53,751 bases of DNA from Paraburkholderia sp. C35 (GCF_003121405.1 NZ_QBUY01000055.1:1-53751), one strand, 5' to 3'; positions 16,715 through 26,296 are shown, numbered from the stretch's first letter. The notes: generated from the letters alone by a model not told the origin. Numbers and translations: made by a program.

Positions 16715-18598
16715 CTACGCATGCGATGAAACGGGCCGCATGCTTTCCTGCCGCGCGACGCGCGAGCCGTTCATCCATACGCTGACGCCGCGCGGATCGA
16801 TTGCGAAGCGCGCCGGGCCGCGTTGGATGACGTGCGCGGCATCACCGTCGCACGCGATATCGAAACGCATCCCGCCGATCTCCGCCACCGCGTAAAGATC
16901 GCCGTGCCGTAACTCGATGGAGTCGATGGTTCCGGCTTGCGCGCCGTCCGATGCAATCGAAATGGCAGAGGGCGCGATGCGCCACATCACGCTATTACCG
17001 GCCGACATGTCATGCTGTGACGTTTCCAGCACGAACCCCGCCGCCGTCTCGATCATGCCTGGCGCAAGCACCTTGCCTTCGCCAACGTTGTGCAATCCCA
17101 GCAGCGCGGCAACCTGCAACGACGCGGGTTGCCGGAATACGTGATCGACGGTGCCCGCCTGCAGCACGCGCCCGCGCTCGATGACGAGCACTTCGTCCGC
17201 GAGCAGCGCGGCTTCGTCGGGATCGTGCGTGACCAGCACGGTGACCGCTGAAATTTCGCGCTGCAACGCGCGCAGCGATTGCTGGAGCTTGCGGCGGCGC
17301 GGGGTATCGAGCGCAGAGAACGGCTCATCGAACAGCAGTAACTGGCTGTGCCGTGACAGCGCCCGTGCCAGCGCGACACGCTGCCGCTGACCGAACGACA
17401 GCTGCCCCGGCAAGCGACCCATCAGCGCCGACAGCCCGAGATGCTCGACCCAATAGCGCGCGCTCGCGGCATCTGCATCGACGGGAAACGACAGCTGGCG
17501 GGCCAGCGTCATGTGCGGAAAGAGGCCGTAATCTTGCGGCACGTAACCGATATGGCGCTGCTCGGGCGGCAGCGGGTCCAGTTGCGTCTCGCCGAAGCGG
17601 ACATATCCCGCTTCATTCTGTTCGAGTCCTGCAATCAGCTTTAACGCCAGCGATTTGCCCGAACCCGACGGACCGATTATCGCGAGCCGCCGTGTGGAAG
17701 GCGCCCATTCGATGTCGAGATCGAACGCGCCGAGCTTGCGCCTGAGCGCGAAGGCGAGACGCGGATTCGGCAGGGCAGGGCGCGCGTCTTCTTGCGTTGG
17801 CTGATCCAGTGCGTCGCCGTTGTCGATGACGTCCAGCAGACGCGGACGCCCGTCGCGCCACGCAACCGACAGCGCCGCGCACAACACGGCGATGACGAGC
17901 GTCGGCAACAGCAGCGGCATCATCGCGGGCCGCCCCTGGCCGCCGAACACCACGTACGTGTACACAGGCAGCGAATACGGGTGATACGCGACCATCACCG
18001 TCGCGCCGAACTCGCCGAACGCGCGCAGCCATGCGAGCACGAGACCGGCACGAATCGATGGCCACGCGATGGGCAGCATCACGCGGAAAAAGCGGCTCGC
18101 CGCCCGATGCCCGAGTGTAGATGCGACGTCTTCGTAGACGGGATCGATAGCGGCAAACGCCGAGCGCGCCGCGACGATCAGAAAGGGCGCCGCCACGAAG
18201 GTTTCAGCGAGCACGATGCCCGTGAACGAATCAGTGAGGGCGCCGTTGGTCAAGCGACCGAGCCAGCTATACGGCCCGAGCAGAAACAGCAGCAGAATGC
18301 CGCTGGTGAGCGGCGGCAGCGCGAGCGGCAACTGCACGATGAAACCGAGCAGCGCCATCCCGCGCGAGTTCGAGCGCGACAGCCAGTAACCGAGCGGCAC
18401 ACCGCCGATCAGGATGACGAGGGCAGCGATGCTCGCGCTGCCCGCCGATACCGCGACGGCCGACCACGTGCCGCTCCAGTCGACGCCTGCCCAGTCCGCG
18501 TGATCGATCTGCGGAATGCTCGCGATGAACGGCGCGCACAGATAAAGAGCGAGCAGGCAGGCGAGCCAGAGCAGCGGCCGCGCGGTCTTGCGTGTCAT
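16715..18598 (-). CDS. Fused molybdate/tungstate ABC permease and ATPase (ModB-ModC)
   Basis: This 627-residue protein joins the two inner-membrane parts of an oxyanion importer. Residues about 1-250 are a ModB-type permease with about five or six membrane segments and an EAA loop around 156-182. After a linker (about 250-290), a ModC-type ATPase shows Walker A GPSGSGKS at 309-316, the signature LSFGQRQ at 400-406 and Walker B LLLFDEP at 420-426. The last 110 residues look like a TOBE-type regulatory domain. Normally the two parts are separate genes; a single chain forces equal amounts. Its ATG overlaps the stop of the binding-protein gene upstream. Substrate is molybdate or tungstate; the sequence alone does not decide. 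Confidence 0.87.
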   Translation of the reverse strand: MTRKTARPLLWLACLLALYLCAPFIASIPQIDHADWAGVDWSGTWSAVAVSAGSASIAALVILIGGVPLGYWLSRSNSRGMALLGFIVQLPLALPPLTSGILLLFLLGPYSWLGRLTNGALTDSFTGIVLAETFVAAPFLIVAARSAFAAIDPVYEDVASTLGHRAASRFFRVMLPIAWPSIRAGLVLAWLRAFGEFGATVMVAYHPYSLPVYTYVVFGGQGRPAMMPLLLPTLVIAVLCAALSVAWRDGRPRLLDVIDNGDALDQPTQEDARPALPNPRLAFALRRKLGAFDLDIEWAPSTRRLAIIGPSGSGKSLALKLIAGLEQNEAGYVRFGETQLDPLPPEQRHIGYVPQDYGLFPHMTLARQLSFPVDADAASARYWVEHLGLSALMGRLPGQLSFGQRQRVALARALSRHSQLLLFDEPFSALDTPRRRKLQQSLRALQREISAVTVLVTHDPDEAALLADEVLVIERGRVLQAGTVDHVFRQPASLQVAALLGLHNVGEGKVLAPGMIETAAGFVLETSQHDMSAGNSVMWRIAPSAISIASDGAQAGTIDSIELRHGDLYAVAEIGGMRFDIACDGDAAHVIQRGPARFAIDPRGVSVWMNGSRVARQESMRPVSSHA

Positions 18599-19470
18599 TG
18601 CGCGGCGTCGAGCACAGCCTGCACGGACGACGGCACGGCTTGCGCGTTGCCCGTGACGGCCGGCTTCACGATATCGACGCCATGTTGCTTCAGCAGCGCA
18701 CGGCCCGACGCGCTCAGCAGAAAGTTGACGAAGCGCGCTGCGCCGGCCTGATTCGGCGCGTCATTCAGGATGGTGAGCGTGTAGCTGGCCTTGGCCTGCA
18801 GTTCGGGCGCGGGGCGGATCGCGGGAATCTTCAGGTCGGAGGTTTCGGTCGAATAGAAGAAACCTGCATCGAGTTGACCGGATTGCAGACGGCCCACCAG
18901 CGTCTCTTCCGGCAACACCTGCGCCGGATTTTCCGGATCGCCGAGCGTCTTCTGCACCAGATCCGGTTCGTGATACAGCTCGGCCGCCTTCGTCATCATC
19001 TCCACCGTGAATGCACCCTTCGGATCGAGCTTCGGATCGGTGCGGCCTACGCGAATGCCCGGCTCCTGCAGCACTTCATCCCAGCGCTTCTTCTTGAAGT
19101 CGGCGGCAAAGCGGCTTTGCGGGTTGTAGCCGATCATCAGCGGCGATTCGGCGAATGTCACGTACCACGAGACGTGATCGCCGTTCGCCGCGCCCATCAG
19201 GCCCGGATTGACCTTCGGGCTCGCGCTGATGAACACGTCGCCTTGCCGCAGCTTGCCTTTGATCTGGTTGGCGATCAGGTTCGAGCCTGCCGCATAGCCC
19301 TGAAAATGAATGCCTGTTTCCTTTTCGAAAGCTGGACCGACGCTGCGCTCCATCAGGTTCACGAGCGAACCGGCATACAGCACCTCGACCTTGCCTTCAT
19401 CGGCAGACGCCGCGCCCGTGAAAAGCAGACCCGACAACACGATTCCCGACAACAGCAGCTTACGCATCAC
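18595..19470 (-). CDS. Molybdate/tungstate periplasmic binding protein (WtpA/ModA-like)
   Basis: This 291-residue protein captures the oxyanion in the periplasm for the fused transporter downstream. A signal peptide (about 1-23, ending ASADE) is followed by VLYAGSLVNLMER, the stretch that begins oxyanion binding sites in this family, and by GSNLIANQIKGKLRQGDVFISAS, which resembles WtpA-like proteins more than classical ModA. The later DAGFFYSTET segment contributes the second half of the site in relatives. It overlaps the transporter gene by 4 bp. A ModE-like box lies 13 bp before its start, so expression is probably shut off when molybdate is plentiful. Confidence 0.85.
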   Translation of the reverse strand: MMRKLLLSGIVLSGLLFTGAASADEGKVEVLYAGSLVNLMERSVGPAFEKETGIHFQGYAAGSNLIANQIKGKLRQGDVFISASPKVNPGLMGAANGDHVSWYVTFAESPLMIGYNPQSRFAADFKKKRWDEVLQEPGIRVGRTDPKLDPKGAFTVEMMTKAAELYHEPDLVQKTLGDPENPAQVLPEETLVGRLQSGQLDAGFFYSTETSDLKIPAIRPAPELQAKASYTLTILNDAPNQAGAARFVNFLLSASGRALLKQHGVDIVKPAVTGNAQAVPSSVQAVLDAAQ

Positions 19471-19483
19471 GATTTCCCCGTTA

Positions 19484-19507
19484 CGTTATGAACGGCCATA
19501 TATTACG
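19484..19507. promoter_or_regulatory. ModE-like operator
   Basis: CGTTATGAA (19484-19492) and TATATTACG (19499-19507) are separated by 6 bp. The ModE consensus is roughly CGTTATATA-N6-TATATAACG; the right half differs at one base and the left half at two. It lies 14-37 bp upstream of the binding-protein ATG on the minus strand, where bound repressor would cover the promoter. No modE gene is in the window, so the repressor would be encoded elsewhere. Confidence 0.65.
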
Positions 19508-19583
19508 ACGAGCGTGGATGGCGCTGCAGTCGAGACAGCACGCGGTCGCGCCGATTCGCACGGCGCATTCGTGTTAGTGCATG

Positions 19584-21044
19584 TCAGTTGGTTGCGTCTG
19601 CATCCGTCAGCGACGCGCGATTCCAGCCGCCGCCAAGCGCCTTCAGCAGTTGCACGCTGGCATCGATACGCCGTGCGTCGATCTGTTCGGCTGTGCGCTG
19701 ATTGGAAAGCGCGATGGTTTGCGCCGTCACCACATCGAGGTAATTCACGGCGCCCGCCTGATAGCGATTGGTGGTGAGTTTCAGCGAGAGATCGGCGGCT
19801 GTGGTGGCGCGCTGCTGGCTGTCGGCTTCGTTCGCGAGCGTATCGAGCGTCGAGAGTTGATCTTCGACCTGCTGGAACGCGACCAGCACAGTTTGCCGGT
19901 AATCGGCGACGGTGCCGTTGTATTGAGCCGTCGCGCCTTTGAGCGTGGCCGTGCGGCGTCCGCCGTCGAACAGCGTGCCCGCGAGCTGCGAACCGAGCGA
20001 CCAGAACAGGCTCGACGCCGTCAGCCACGGCGCGAAGAATGTGCTCTCGAGACCTGCCGAAGCCGACAACGTGAGATTCGGATAGAACGCCGCATGCGCT
20101 TCGCCGATCTGCGCATTGGCGGCCGCGACGCGCCGCTCGGCAGCGGCGATATCGGGACGGCGCTCCAGCAATTGCGACGGCACACCTGCCGGAATCTGCG
20201 GCAGCGCGATGGTTTCCACCTTCGAAGGCAGCGCAAACGACGAAGCCGGCTGGCCGATCAGCGTCGCGATGGCGTGCTGAAGCTGCGCGCGTTGCACGTC
20301 GATGTCGCTGTCCTGCGTGCGCGTGCTTTCGAGTTGCGTCTGCGCCTGCGCGACGGCCGATGCATCGATTGCGCCGTCCTTCAGTTGCTGCTGCACGATG
20401 CGCAGCGCCGCAGCGTAAGCGGTGACGCTGTCGTCGAGCAGCTTCTTTTGCCGGTCGAGCGAGCGCAGATCGAAATAGTCGGTGGCGAGATCGGCGGCCA
20501 TGGACAGACGCACCGATTGCAGATCGGCTTCGCTGGCTTGCGCGTTATCGCGGGCATTGACGGTGGCGTCTTTCACGCGGCCGAACAGATCGGGTTCCCA
20601 GCTTGCCGCGAGGCCAGCGGAAAAGTCCGGTACGGTTTTGCCTGCGAGACCGCGATGCACCACATTCTGCGAGGTCCGAAAGCGCTGCGCGGACGTTCCT
20701 GCTGTCACGGTGGGCGAATAGCCTGCCCGCTGATAATCCACCATTGCGCGCGCCGCTTCGAGTTGCGCGACGGCTTTTTGCACCGTCTGATTCGACACGT
20801 CTATTTGCGCTTCGAGATGGTTCAGTTCTTCGTCGCCGTAGAGCGTCCACCACGGGCCGCGCGGCTGCGCGTCGGCGGGTGCGGCGACTGTCCAGCCCGC
20901 CGAGGCTTGTGGCACGCTCGCGAAATGATCGGGCACAGCCGTTTGCGGCTGCGAGTAATGCGGCAGCGTCGAACATGCGGTGAGCGCGCTGGCGACCGCG
21001 ACGGCAAGCGACTTGCGAACCAGCGACGCATGAAGATTGAACAT
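19584..21044 (-). CDS. RND efflux outer-membrane factor (OprM/NodT-type lipoprotein)
   Basis: This 486-residue protein is the outer-membrane channel of the tripartite efflux pump whose other parts lie upstream. A lipoprotein signal ends in the lipobox LTAC (about residues 21-24). The two TolC-like repeats are visible, including LASWEPDLFGRV in the first half and LLERRPDIAAAERRVAAANAQIGEAHAAFYPNLTL at the start of the second. Last gene of the operon, 14 bp after the fusion protein gene. The length is typical of the NodT/OprM family. Confidence 0.9.
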   Translation of the reverse strand: MFNLHASLVRKSLAVAVASALTACSTLPHYSQPQTAVPDHFASVPQASAGWTVAAPADAQPRGPWWTLYGDEELNHLEAQIDVSNQTVQKAVAQLEAARAMVDYQRAGYSPTVTAGTSAQRFRTSQNVVHRGLAGKTVPDFSAGLAASWEPDLFGRVKDATVNARDNAQASEADLQSVRLSMAADLATDYFDLRSLDRQKKLLDDSVTAYAAALRIVQQQLKDGAIDASAVAQAQTQLESTRTQDSDIDVQRAQLQHAIATLIGQPASSFALPSKVETIALPQIPAGVPSQLLERRPDIAAAERRVAAANAQIGEAHAAFYPNLTLSASAGLESTFFAPWLTASSLFWSLGSQLAGTLFDGGRRTATLKGATAQYNGTVADYRQTVLVAFQQVEDQLSTLDTLANEADSQQRATTAADLSLKLTTNRYQAGAVNYLDVVTAQTIALSNQRTAEQIDARRIDASVQLLKALGGGWNRASLTDADATN

Positions 21045-21058
21045 GATGAACCTCGTCT

Positions 21059-22312
21059 TTAGCTGTGCGTCGCGGATGTTGCTGGCGCCTGCACAGATGA
21101 CACACGCACTGTTTCACCGTCGCTGATCGCATCGCCGGGATTGTTGATCACGCGGTCGGTCGCATCGAGTCCCGTCGCGACTTCGACATAGGTGCCGAAA
21201 TCGCGACCGATGGTGACGGTCTTGAGTTGCACCTTGTCGTCCTTGCCGATCACCGCGACGGTCACGCCATCGGGCCGGAACAGCAGCGCGCTGACGGGCG
21301 CTTCGAGCGCGGGATGTGCGGTGACCAGCGCAAGATGAACCTGCGCGTACGCGCCAGGCAGCAACGCACCGTCGCGATTGTCGACATCGACTTCGACGCG
21401 CAACGTGCGGCTCACCGGATCGATGGCATCCGAACTGCGCGCGACCGTCGCGTCGAACCGGCGGCCAGGATACTGCTGCGTTGTCAGATAGACCTTCGTG
21501 CCGGGCGCGACGCTTTGCGCATCGTTCTGCGGCACATCGACAAAGACACGCAGCCGGTCGGTCTGCTGGATGTGAAACAGTTCGCCGCCATTGGCCGCGA
21601 TGCCAGGCGAGCCGCCCGCTGTCACCAGCGCGCCGACATCGACGTTACGCGCCGTGATCACGCCGTTGAACGGTGCCGTCACCTTCTCGTACGACACCAG
21701 TTCCGAGAGCCGCGCAACGTTCGCCTGCGCTGCCTGCCATGCCGCGAGTTTCGCGGCGCTGTCGCTGGTCTTCGCGTTGGCGTCCTGCTGCGACACCGAC
21801 TGCGTTTGCAGCATGGTTTGCCAGCGCTGCGCCGTGCTGCTCGCAAAGCTGTAATTCGCCTTCGCGTTGGCTTCGTCGGCGCGTGCCTGACGCAATTGCG
21901 CGTCGAGTTCCGGCGTCTGGATGTCGGCGAGTGTCTGGCCTGCGCTGACTTTGGCGCCAATGTCCATGTACCAGTGCTGGATGTAGCCGCTGGTGCGCGC
22001 GTAGATCGCGGCATCGGCGAATGGCATCACGCTGCCCGGCAACAGCAGTTCCTGCGAGGCTGGCGCGCGCGTCGGCGTCAACGCTTCGACGCTCAGATAG
22101 CGCTGCGCGTCGACCTGCTGCGTGAGCGCCGTGCTCGCATGCAGACGCGGCACGATGCCGATAGCCAGCAGCGCAGCGGCGACGGCCGCGAGTGCCATGG
22201 GCAGCACGAAGCGACGTCTGCCGCGCGTGGTCGCGGCGCTGGAGAGTGCGAGATTGGTGCGAGGTGTCGGTTCGTGACCCGACGGCAGATCGGGCAGATT
22301 GGGCGTGGTCAT
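21059..22312 (-). CDS. RND efflux membrane fusion protein
   Basis: This 417-residue periplasmic adaptor connects the inner-membrane pump to the outer-membrane channel. One membrane anchor (about 35-55) precedes the lipoyl half-motif VMPFADAAIYARTSGYI, a helical hairpin rich in Ala/Gln (about 115-190), the second lipoyl half VTAPFNGVITARNVDVG, and a beta-barrel domain. GAGGA lies before the ATG. It sits between the pump gene (9 bp gap) and the channel gene (14 bp gap), so all three are one operon. Confidence 0.9.
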   Translation of the reverse strand: MTTPNLPDLPSGHEPTPRTNLALSSAATTRGRRRFVLPMALAAVAAALLAIGIVPRLHASTALTQQVDAQRYLSVEALTPTRAPASQELLLPGSVMPFADAAIYARTSGYIQHWYMDIGAKVSAGQTLADIQTPELDAQLRQARADEANAKANYSFASSTAQRWQTMLQTQSVSQQDANAKTSDSAAKLAAWQAAQANVARLSELVSYEKVTAPFNGVITARNVDVGALVTAGGSPGIAANGGELFHIQQTDRLRVFVDVPQNDAQSVAPGTKVYLTTQQYPGRRFDATVARSSDAIDPVSRTLRVEVDVDNRDGALLPGAYAQVHLALVTAHPALEAPVSALLFRPDGVTVAVIGKDDKVQLKTVTIGRDFGTYVEVATGLDATDRVINNPGDAISDGETVRVSSVQAPATSATHS

Positions 22313-22321
22313 GGCAAGTCC

Positions 22322-25300
22322 TCAGTTGGCGTGTGTGGTCACGTCGGCGTTGGCGGCATCGGTGGAACCGTTCGTGCGTTTGGCGCGGCGTTTCGCGAGC
22401 CACGCGTGCACCATGCCGAACACGACGGGCACGAACATCAGCGTCGACACCGTGCCGATGGCGAGACCACCGATCACCGCGCGCCCGAGCGGCGCGTTCT
22501 GCTCGCCGCCATCGCCGAGACCGAGCGCCATCGGCAGCATGCCGATCAGCATGGCGAGCGCTGTCATCAGCACGGGACGGAAGCGGTTGAAGCCGGCATC
22601 GAGTGCGGCGGCCAGCGGTTCCATGCCGCCCGCGAGCGATTCGCGCGCCGTGTTGATCACGAGAATGCTGTTGGCCGTCGCGATGCCGATACACAGAATC
22701 GTGCCCGTCAACGCGGGGACACTGAGCGTCGTGTGCGTGGCGAACAGCATCCACGCGATGCCCGCCAGCGAGCCCGGCAAGCCGCTGACGATGATCAGCG
22801 GATCGAGCCACGACTGGAAGTTCACCACCATCAGCAGATAGACGAGTGCGATCGCGAACACGAGGCCGGCGCCGAGACCCGTGAACGATTCGTTCATCGA
22901 TTGCACCTGGCCGCGCATCACGATCGACGAGCCGGGCGGCAGTTGTGCACGCGCGGCATCGACGAGTTTCGTCACGTCCGAAGCGACGCCGCCCAGATCG
23001 CGTCCTTGCGTCGACGCGAAAATATCGAGCACGGGCTGCACGTTGTAGTGCGACACGACGGCCTGTTGCGTGGTGCGCGACATCGTGCCGAGCGTGCCAA
23101 GCTGGTTCTGCGGATTGACGCTTACCTGATTGGTTGTCAGCGGAATGTTGGAGAGCGTTTGCAGCGAGTGAATGTCGTATTGCGGCACTTCCGCCATCAG
23201 CGGATAACTCACGCCATTCTTCGGATCGAGCCAGAAATTCGGCGTGGTCTGCGAACTGCCCGAGAGCGCGATCAGCAGATTCTGCGCGACATCTTTTTGC
23301 GTGAGGCCCGCCTGCATCGCTTTCGTGCGATCCACATTGACGTCGATGGTCGGTTCGTCGCCGGGCTGCTGGATGCGTGCATCGACAAGACCGCGCACGC
23401 CGCGCATCTGCGCGAGCAATTTGTTCGCGACGACGCGGTTCTGATCGAGCTTGTTGCCGACGATCTGCACGTCGATAGGCGCGGGCAGGCCGAAGTTGAG
23501 AATCTGGCTGACGATATCGGCGGGCAGGAACGCGAATGTCACGCCGGGGAACGCTTGCGTGAGCACGTTGCGCAACTGCGCGACGTACTGCGCGGTTGGC
23601 TTGTGGTTGGGCGTGAGCGTGATCATGACGTCGGCGTCTTCGGGGCCGATCGGGTCCGCGGAGTCGTACGTCAGGTTGATGCCGCTCACAGGCACGCCGA
23701 TGTTGTCGAGCACGGCGGCCTGCTCCGATTTCGGAATCACGCTGCGAATCTTCGCTTCGACTTCGTCGGTGATGCGCGCGGTCTGCTCGATGCGCGTGCC
23801 GGTTGGTGCACGCAGATGCAGGCGGATTTCGCCCGTATCGACGGCGGGGAAAAAGTCGCGTCCGGCAAACGGAATCAGTGCAAGCGACGCGAAACACAGT
23901 GCGAGATAAACGGGAATAAAACGGCGGCGATTCGCAATCGCGCGTTGCAGCACGCCGTGATAACTATTGCGGACCGCTTCGAAGCGCCGCTCGAAGCCGC
24001 GTTGAAAGCGCGTGAAGACGGCGAAGCGCCCTGACGCGGCGTGCCCGTCAGCAGACGGCGCGCGCATCAGATACATCGCGAGCGTGGGAATCAGCGTGCG
24101 CGAGAAGAAGTACGACGCGCACATCGCGAACACGACGGCTTCTGCCAGCGGCACGAACAGATAACGCGCGACGCCCGACAACAGAAACATCGGCACGAAC
24201 ACGATGCAGATCGACATCGTCGACACGAAGGTCGGCACGGCAATCTCGCCCGAGCCGTTGAGAATCGCGTCGTGCAGCGGCGCGCCTTTTTCCAGATGAT
24301 GCGTGATGTTCTCGATGGCCACGGTCGCGTCATCGACGAGGATACCGACGGCCAGCGCAAGGCCGCCGAGCGTCATGATGTTGATGGTCTGTCCAAGCGC
24401 GGCCAGCGCAATCAGCGAGGTCAGCACGGCCAGCGGAATCGACACGGCGATGATCAGCGTCGCGCGCCAGCTGCCGAGAAACAGCAGGATCATCGCCGCC
24501 GTCAGACAGGCCGCGATCAACGCTTCGCGCACCACGCCGGAAATGGCGGACTTCACGAACACCGACTGATCGCCAAGCGGCGTGATCTTCAGCGCACTCG
24601 GCAGGCCCGCGGCGATCTTCGGCAACATCGCCTTGACCTGCTGGATGATGGTGAGCGTCGAAGCACTGCCTGTCTTTTCGATTTGCAGCAGCGCGGCGCG
24701 CTTGCCGTCGCTGCGCACGATATTGGTCTGCGGCGCATAACCGTCGATCACATGCGCGACATCGCGCACATACACCACGCTGCCGTTGACTGTCTTGATG
24801 GGCAGATCGTTGAGCGCAGCCACCGTCTGCGTGCTGCCGTTCATCTCGACGTTGTATTCGCGCGAACCGATTTTTGCGGTGCCGCCGGGCAGAATCAGGT
24901 TCTGCGCGTTGACGGCATTGACCACATCGGCAGGCGCGAGACCCTTGGCCTGCAGCGCTTTGGGATCGAGTTCCACCATGATCTGGCGGATCTTGCCGCC
25001 ATATGGCAGCGGCACGGCGGCGCCCTGAATCGTCGCCAGTTGCGTGCGGATAAAACTGTTGCCGAGATCGTAGAGCGTTTGCTCGGGCAGCGTCTTGCTC
25101 GACAAACCGAGCTGCAGCACGGGCACTGTCGACGCGTTGTACGTGATGATGTTAGGCGGCAGCGTGCCGGGCGGCAGCACGCGCAGAATCGACGCGGAAT
25201 TCGACGCGGCCTGCGCGATCGCGCGGTTGATGTCCGCGCCCGGATGAAAGAACACCTTCACCACGGCAACACCGTTCAGCGATTGCGACTCGATGTGCTC

Positions 25301-25534
25301 GATATCGTCTACGTCGGTCGTGAGCGCGCGCTCGTAGTTCGACGTGATCCGATGCGCCATGTCCTCGGCGGAAAAGCCGTTATACGACCAGACGATGCTG
25401 ACAACAGGAATGTTGATGTTCGGGAAGATGTCCGTCGGCGTGCGCAGGATCGCGAGCGGCCCGACGATAAACAGCAGCACGGCCAGCACGATGAATGTGT
25501 AGGGCCGCCGCAGGGCCAGTTTGACGATCCACAT
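22322..25534 (-). CDS. RND-family efflux pump (inner-membrane permease)
   Basis: This 1070-residue proton-driven pump exports drugs or other hydrophobic compounds across both membranes with its two partner proteins. The first membrane helix is followed by the conserved TPTDIFPNINIPVVSIVW. The proton-relay pair of TM4 is present in GILVDDATVAIENI, and two large periplasmic loops separate about 12 membrane segments. The double Asp and the sequence around it favour the multidrug (HAE-1) class; no Met cluster typical of Cu/Ag pumps was noticed. The start is ATG at 25534, preceded by AAGG; an ATG 63 bp upstream adds an unlikely 21 residues. No TetR or LysR regulator adjoins the operon. Confidence 0.92.
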   Translation of the reverse strand: MWIVKLALRRPYTFIVLAVLLFIVGPLAILRTPTDIFPNINIPVVSIVWSYNGFSAEDMAHRITSNYERALTTDVDDIEHIESQSLNGVAVVKVFFHPGADINRAIAQAASNSASILRVLPPGTLPPNIITYNASTVPVLQLGLSSKTLPEQTLYDLGNSFIRTQLATIQGAAVPLPYGGKIRQIMVELDPKALQAKGLAPADVVNAVNAQNLILPGGTAKIGSREYNVEMNGSTQTVAALNDLPIKTVNGSVVYVRDVAHVIDGYAPQTNIVRSDGKRAALLQIEKTGSASTLTIIQQVKAMLPKIAAGLPSALKITPLGDQSVFVKSAISGVVREALIAACLTAAMILLFLGSWRATLIIAVSIPLAVLTSLIALAALGQTINIMTLGGLALAVGILVDDATVAIENITHHLEKGAPLHDAILNGSGEIAVPTFVSTMSICIVFVPMFLLSGVARYLFVPLAEAVVFAMCASYFFSRTLIPTLAMYLMRAPSADGHAASGRFAVFTRFQRGFERRFEAVRNSYHGVLQRAIANRRRFIPVYLALCFASLALIPFAGRDFFPAVDTGEIRLHLRAPTGTRIEQTARITDEVEAKIRSVIPKSEQAAVLDNIGVPVSGINLTYDSADPIGPEDADVMITLTPNHKPTAQYVAQLRNVLTQAFPGVTFAFLPADIVSQILNFGLPAPIDVQIVGNKLDQNRVVANKLLAQMRGVRGLVDARIQQPGDEPTIDVNVDRTKAMQAGLTQKDVAQNLLIALSGSSQTTPNFWLDPKNGVSYPLMAEVPQYDIHSLQTLSNIPLTTNQVSVNPQNQLGTLGTMSRTTQQAVVSHYNVQPVLDIFASTQGRDLGGVASDVTKLVDAARAQLPPGSSIVMRGQVQSMNESFTGLGAGLVFAIALVYLLMVVNFQSWLDPLIIVSGLPGSLAGIAWMLFATHTTLSVPALTGTILCIGIATANSILVINTARESLAGGMEPLAAALDAGFNRFRPVLMTALAMLIGMLPMALGLGDGGEQNAPLGRAVIGGLAIGTVSTLMFVPVVFGMVHAWLAKRRAKRTNGSTDAANADVTTHAN

Positions 25535-25855
25535 GACGTTTCCTTGGACGGTGATCTGTCGGCACACCCACACGCAAATCACGCCCGGGCAGTTCATGGG
25601 GTCGCAGTGTGGCGGCGGGGCACTTACTCACGAGTGACTGTGACATTACAAATTCGACATCTGGCGGCCAGCATAAACGGCGACACGGTGGCCCGATTGC
25701 GTATATGACCGATTTGTCATCTGAGAGACAGGGTTTGGTCAGCGGTCAGTGCACACAATGGCGCTATCCCTTTCAGGCATGCAAAGCAAAGGGCATTGGG
25801 GTCACATCCGCAAGAGTGTGGCGCTGGTCGAGGACTCACATGCAGGTGAACCATC
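25535..25855. other. Divergent intergenic region with a response-regulator-like dyad
   Basis: These 321 bp separate the efflux operon from the DUF4148 gene and must hold both promoters. The dyad ATGAC-N6-GTCAT lies at 25705-25720 and resembles the operators of heavy-metal two-component regulators such as CusR. Near the pump, TCACGAGTGA (about 25627) is a short palindrome. No gene is seen. Confidence 0.55.
25705..25720. promoter_or_regulatory. ATGAC-N6-GTCAT dyad
   Basis: ATGACCGATTTGTCAT has perfect 5-bp arms around 6 bp. The right part TTTGTCAT matches the CusR/CopR-type half site; the left part is less close. It lies about 170 bp upstream of the pump gene and 136 bp upstream of the DUF4148 gene, so it could serve either. 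Confidence 0.35.
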
Positions 25856-26122
25856 ATGAAAGCACTGATCCAAGCCGTAGCTGTTTCGTGTGCGCTGGCT
25901 GCGCCGGCACTTGCCTTTGCTCAGGCCAATCAGGGCGAGGTCACACGCGCACAGGTGCGTGAAGACCTGCAACGCGTCGAAGCGGCGGGCTATCGCCCGG
26001 TAGCCAAGGACGCTTTTTATCCCGACGACATCCAGGCCGCTGAAGCCAAGGTCGCGATGGAGCAGCAAGCGGTAGGCGGCACGTCGAACGGCACGATGCA
26101 GACGGGCGCTCCGAAGCAGTAA
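25856..26122 (+). CDS. Small secreted DUF4148 protein
   Basis: This 88-residue protein has a signal peptide ending around ALAFAQ (about residue 22) and a mature part with the DUF4148 pattern: VTRAQVREDLQRVEAAGYRP, then YPDDIQAAEAKVA. The family is abundant and mostly restricted to Burkholderiales; function is unknown, with periplasmic location predicted. Two hairpins follow the stop, the second likely a terminator, so the gene is probably a single transcription unit. Confidence 0.85.
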   Translation: MKALIQAVAVSCALAAPALAFAQANQGEVTRAQVREDLQRVEAAGYRPVAKDAFYPDDIQAAEAKVAMEQQAVGGTSNGTMQTGAPKQ

Positions 26123-26150
26123 CCGGTGCGCTTCGGAAACTGAACAGGCT

Positions 26151-26175
26151 GGGCGGGCGTCAACCGCCCGTCTTT
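26151..26175 (+). terminator. Probable terminator after the DUF4148 gene
   Basis: CGGGCG (26154-26159) and CGCCCG (26165-26170) form a GC-rich stem with a 5-base loop, followed by TCTTTCC, a weak T-tract. A second inverted repeat, CCGAAGC (26111) with GCTTCGG (26130), spans the stop codon. Together they probably end the transcript. Confidence 0.5.
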
Positions 26176-26296
26176 CCGGCTCGTCCTGACGGCGCCGATG
26201 CGCCGTGGCGAAGCATGTCCGCCTGTTTCTGGCAGGCGGCGTATATTCATCGCATGTCCAACCGTTTCCGCACGATCGTCAGATCAGGAGACTGCG

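Noticed and set aside
21227..24034. 935-codon plus-strand frame across the efflux operon
   Set aside because: It is antisense to the fusion protein and pump genes, and its His/Arg-rich product is typical of a GC-rich shadow frame.
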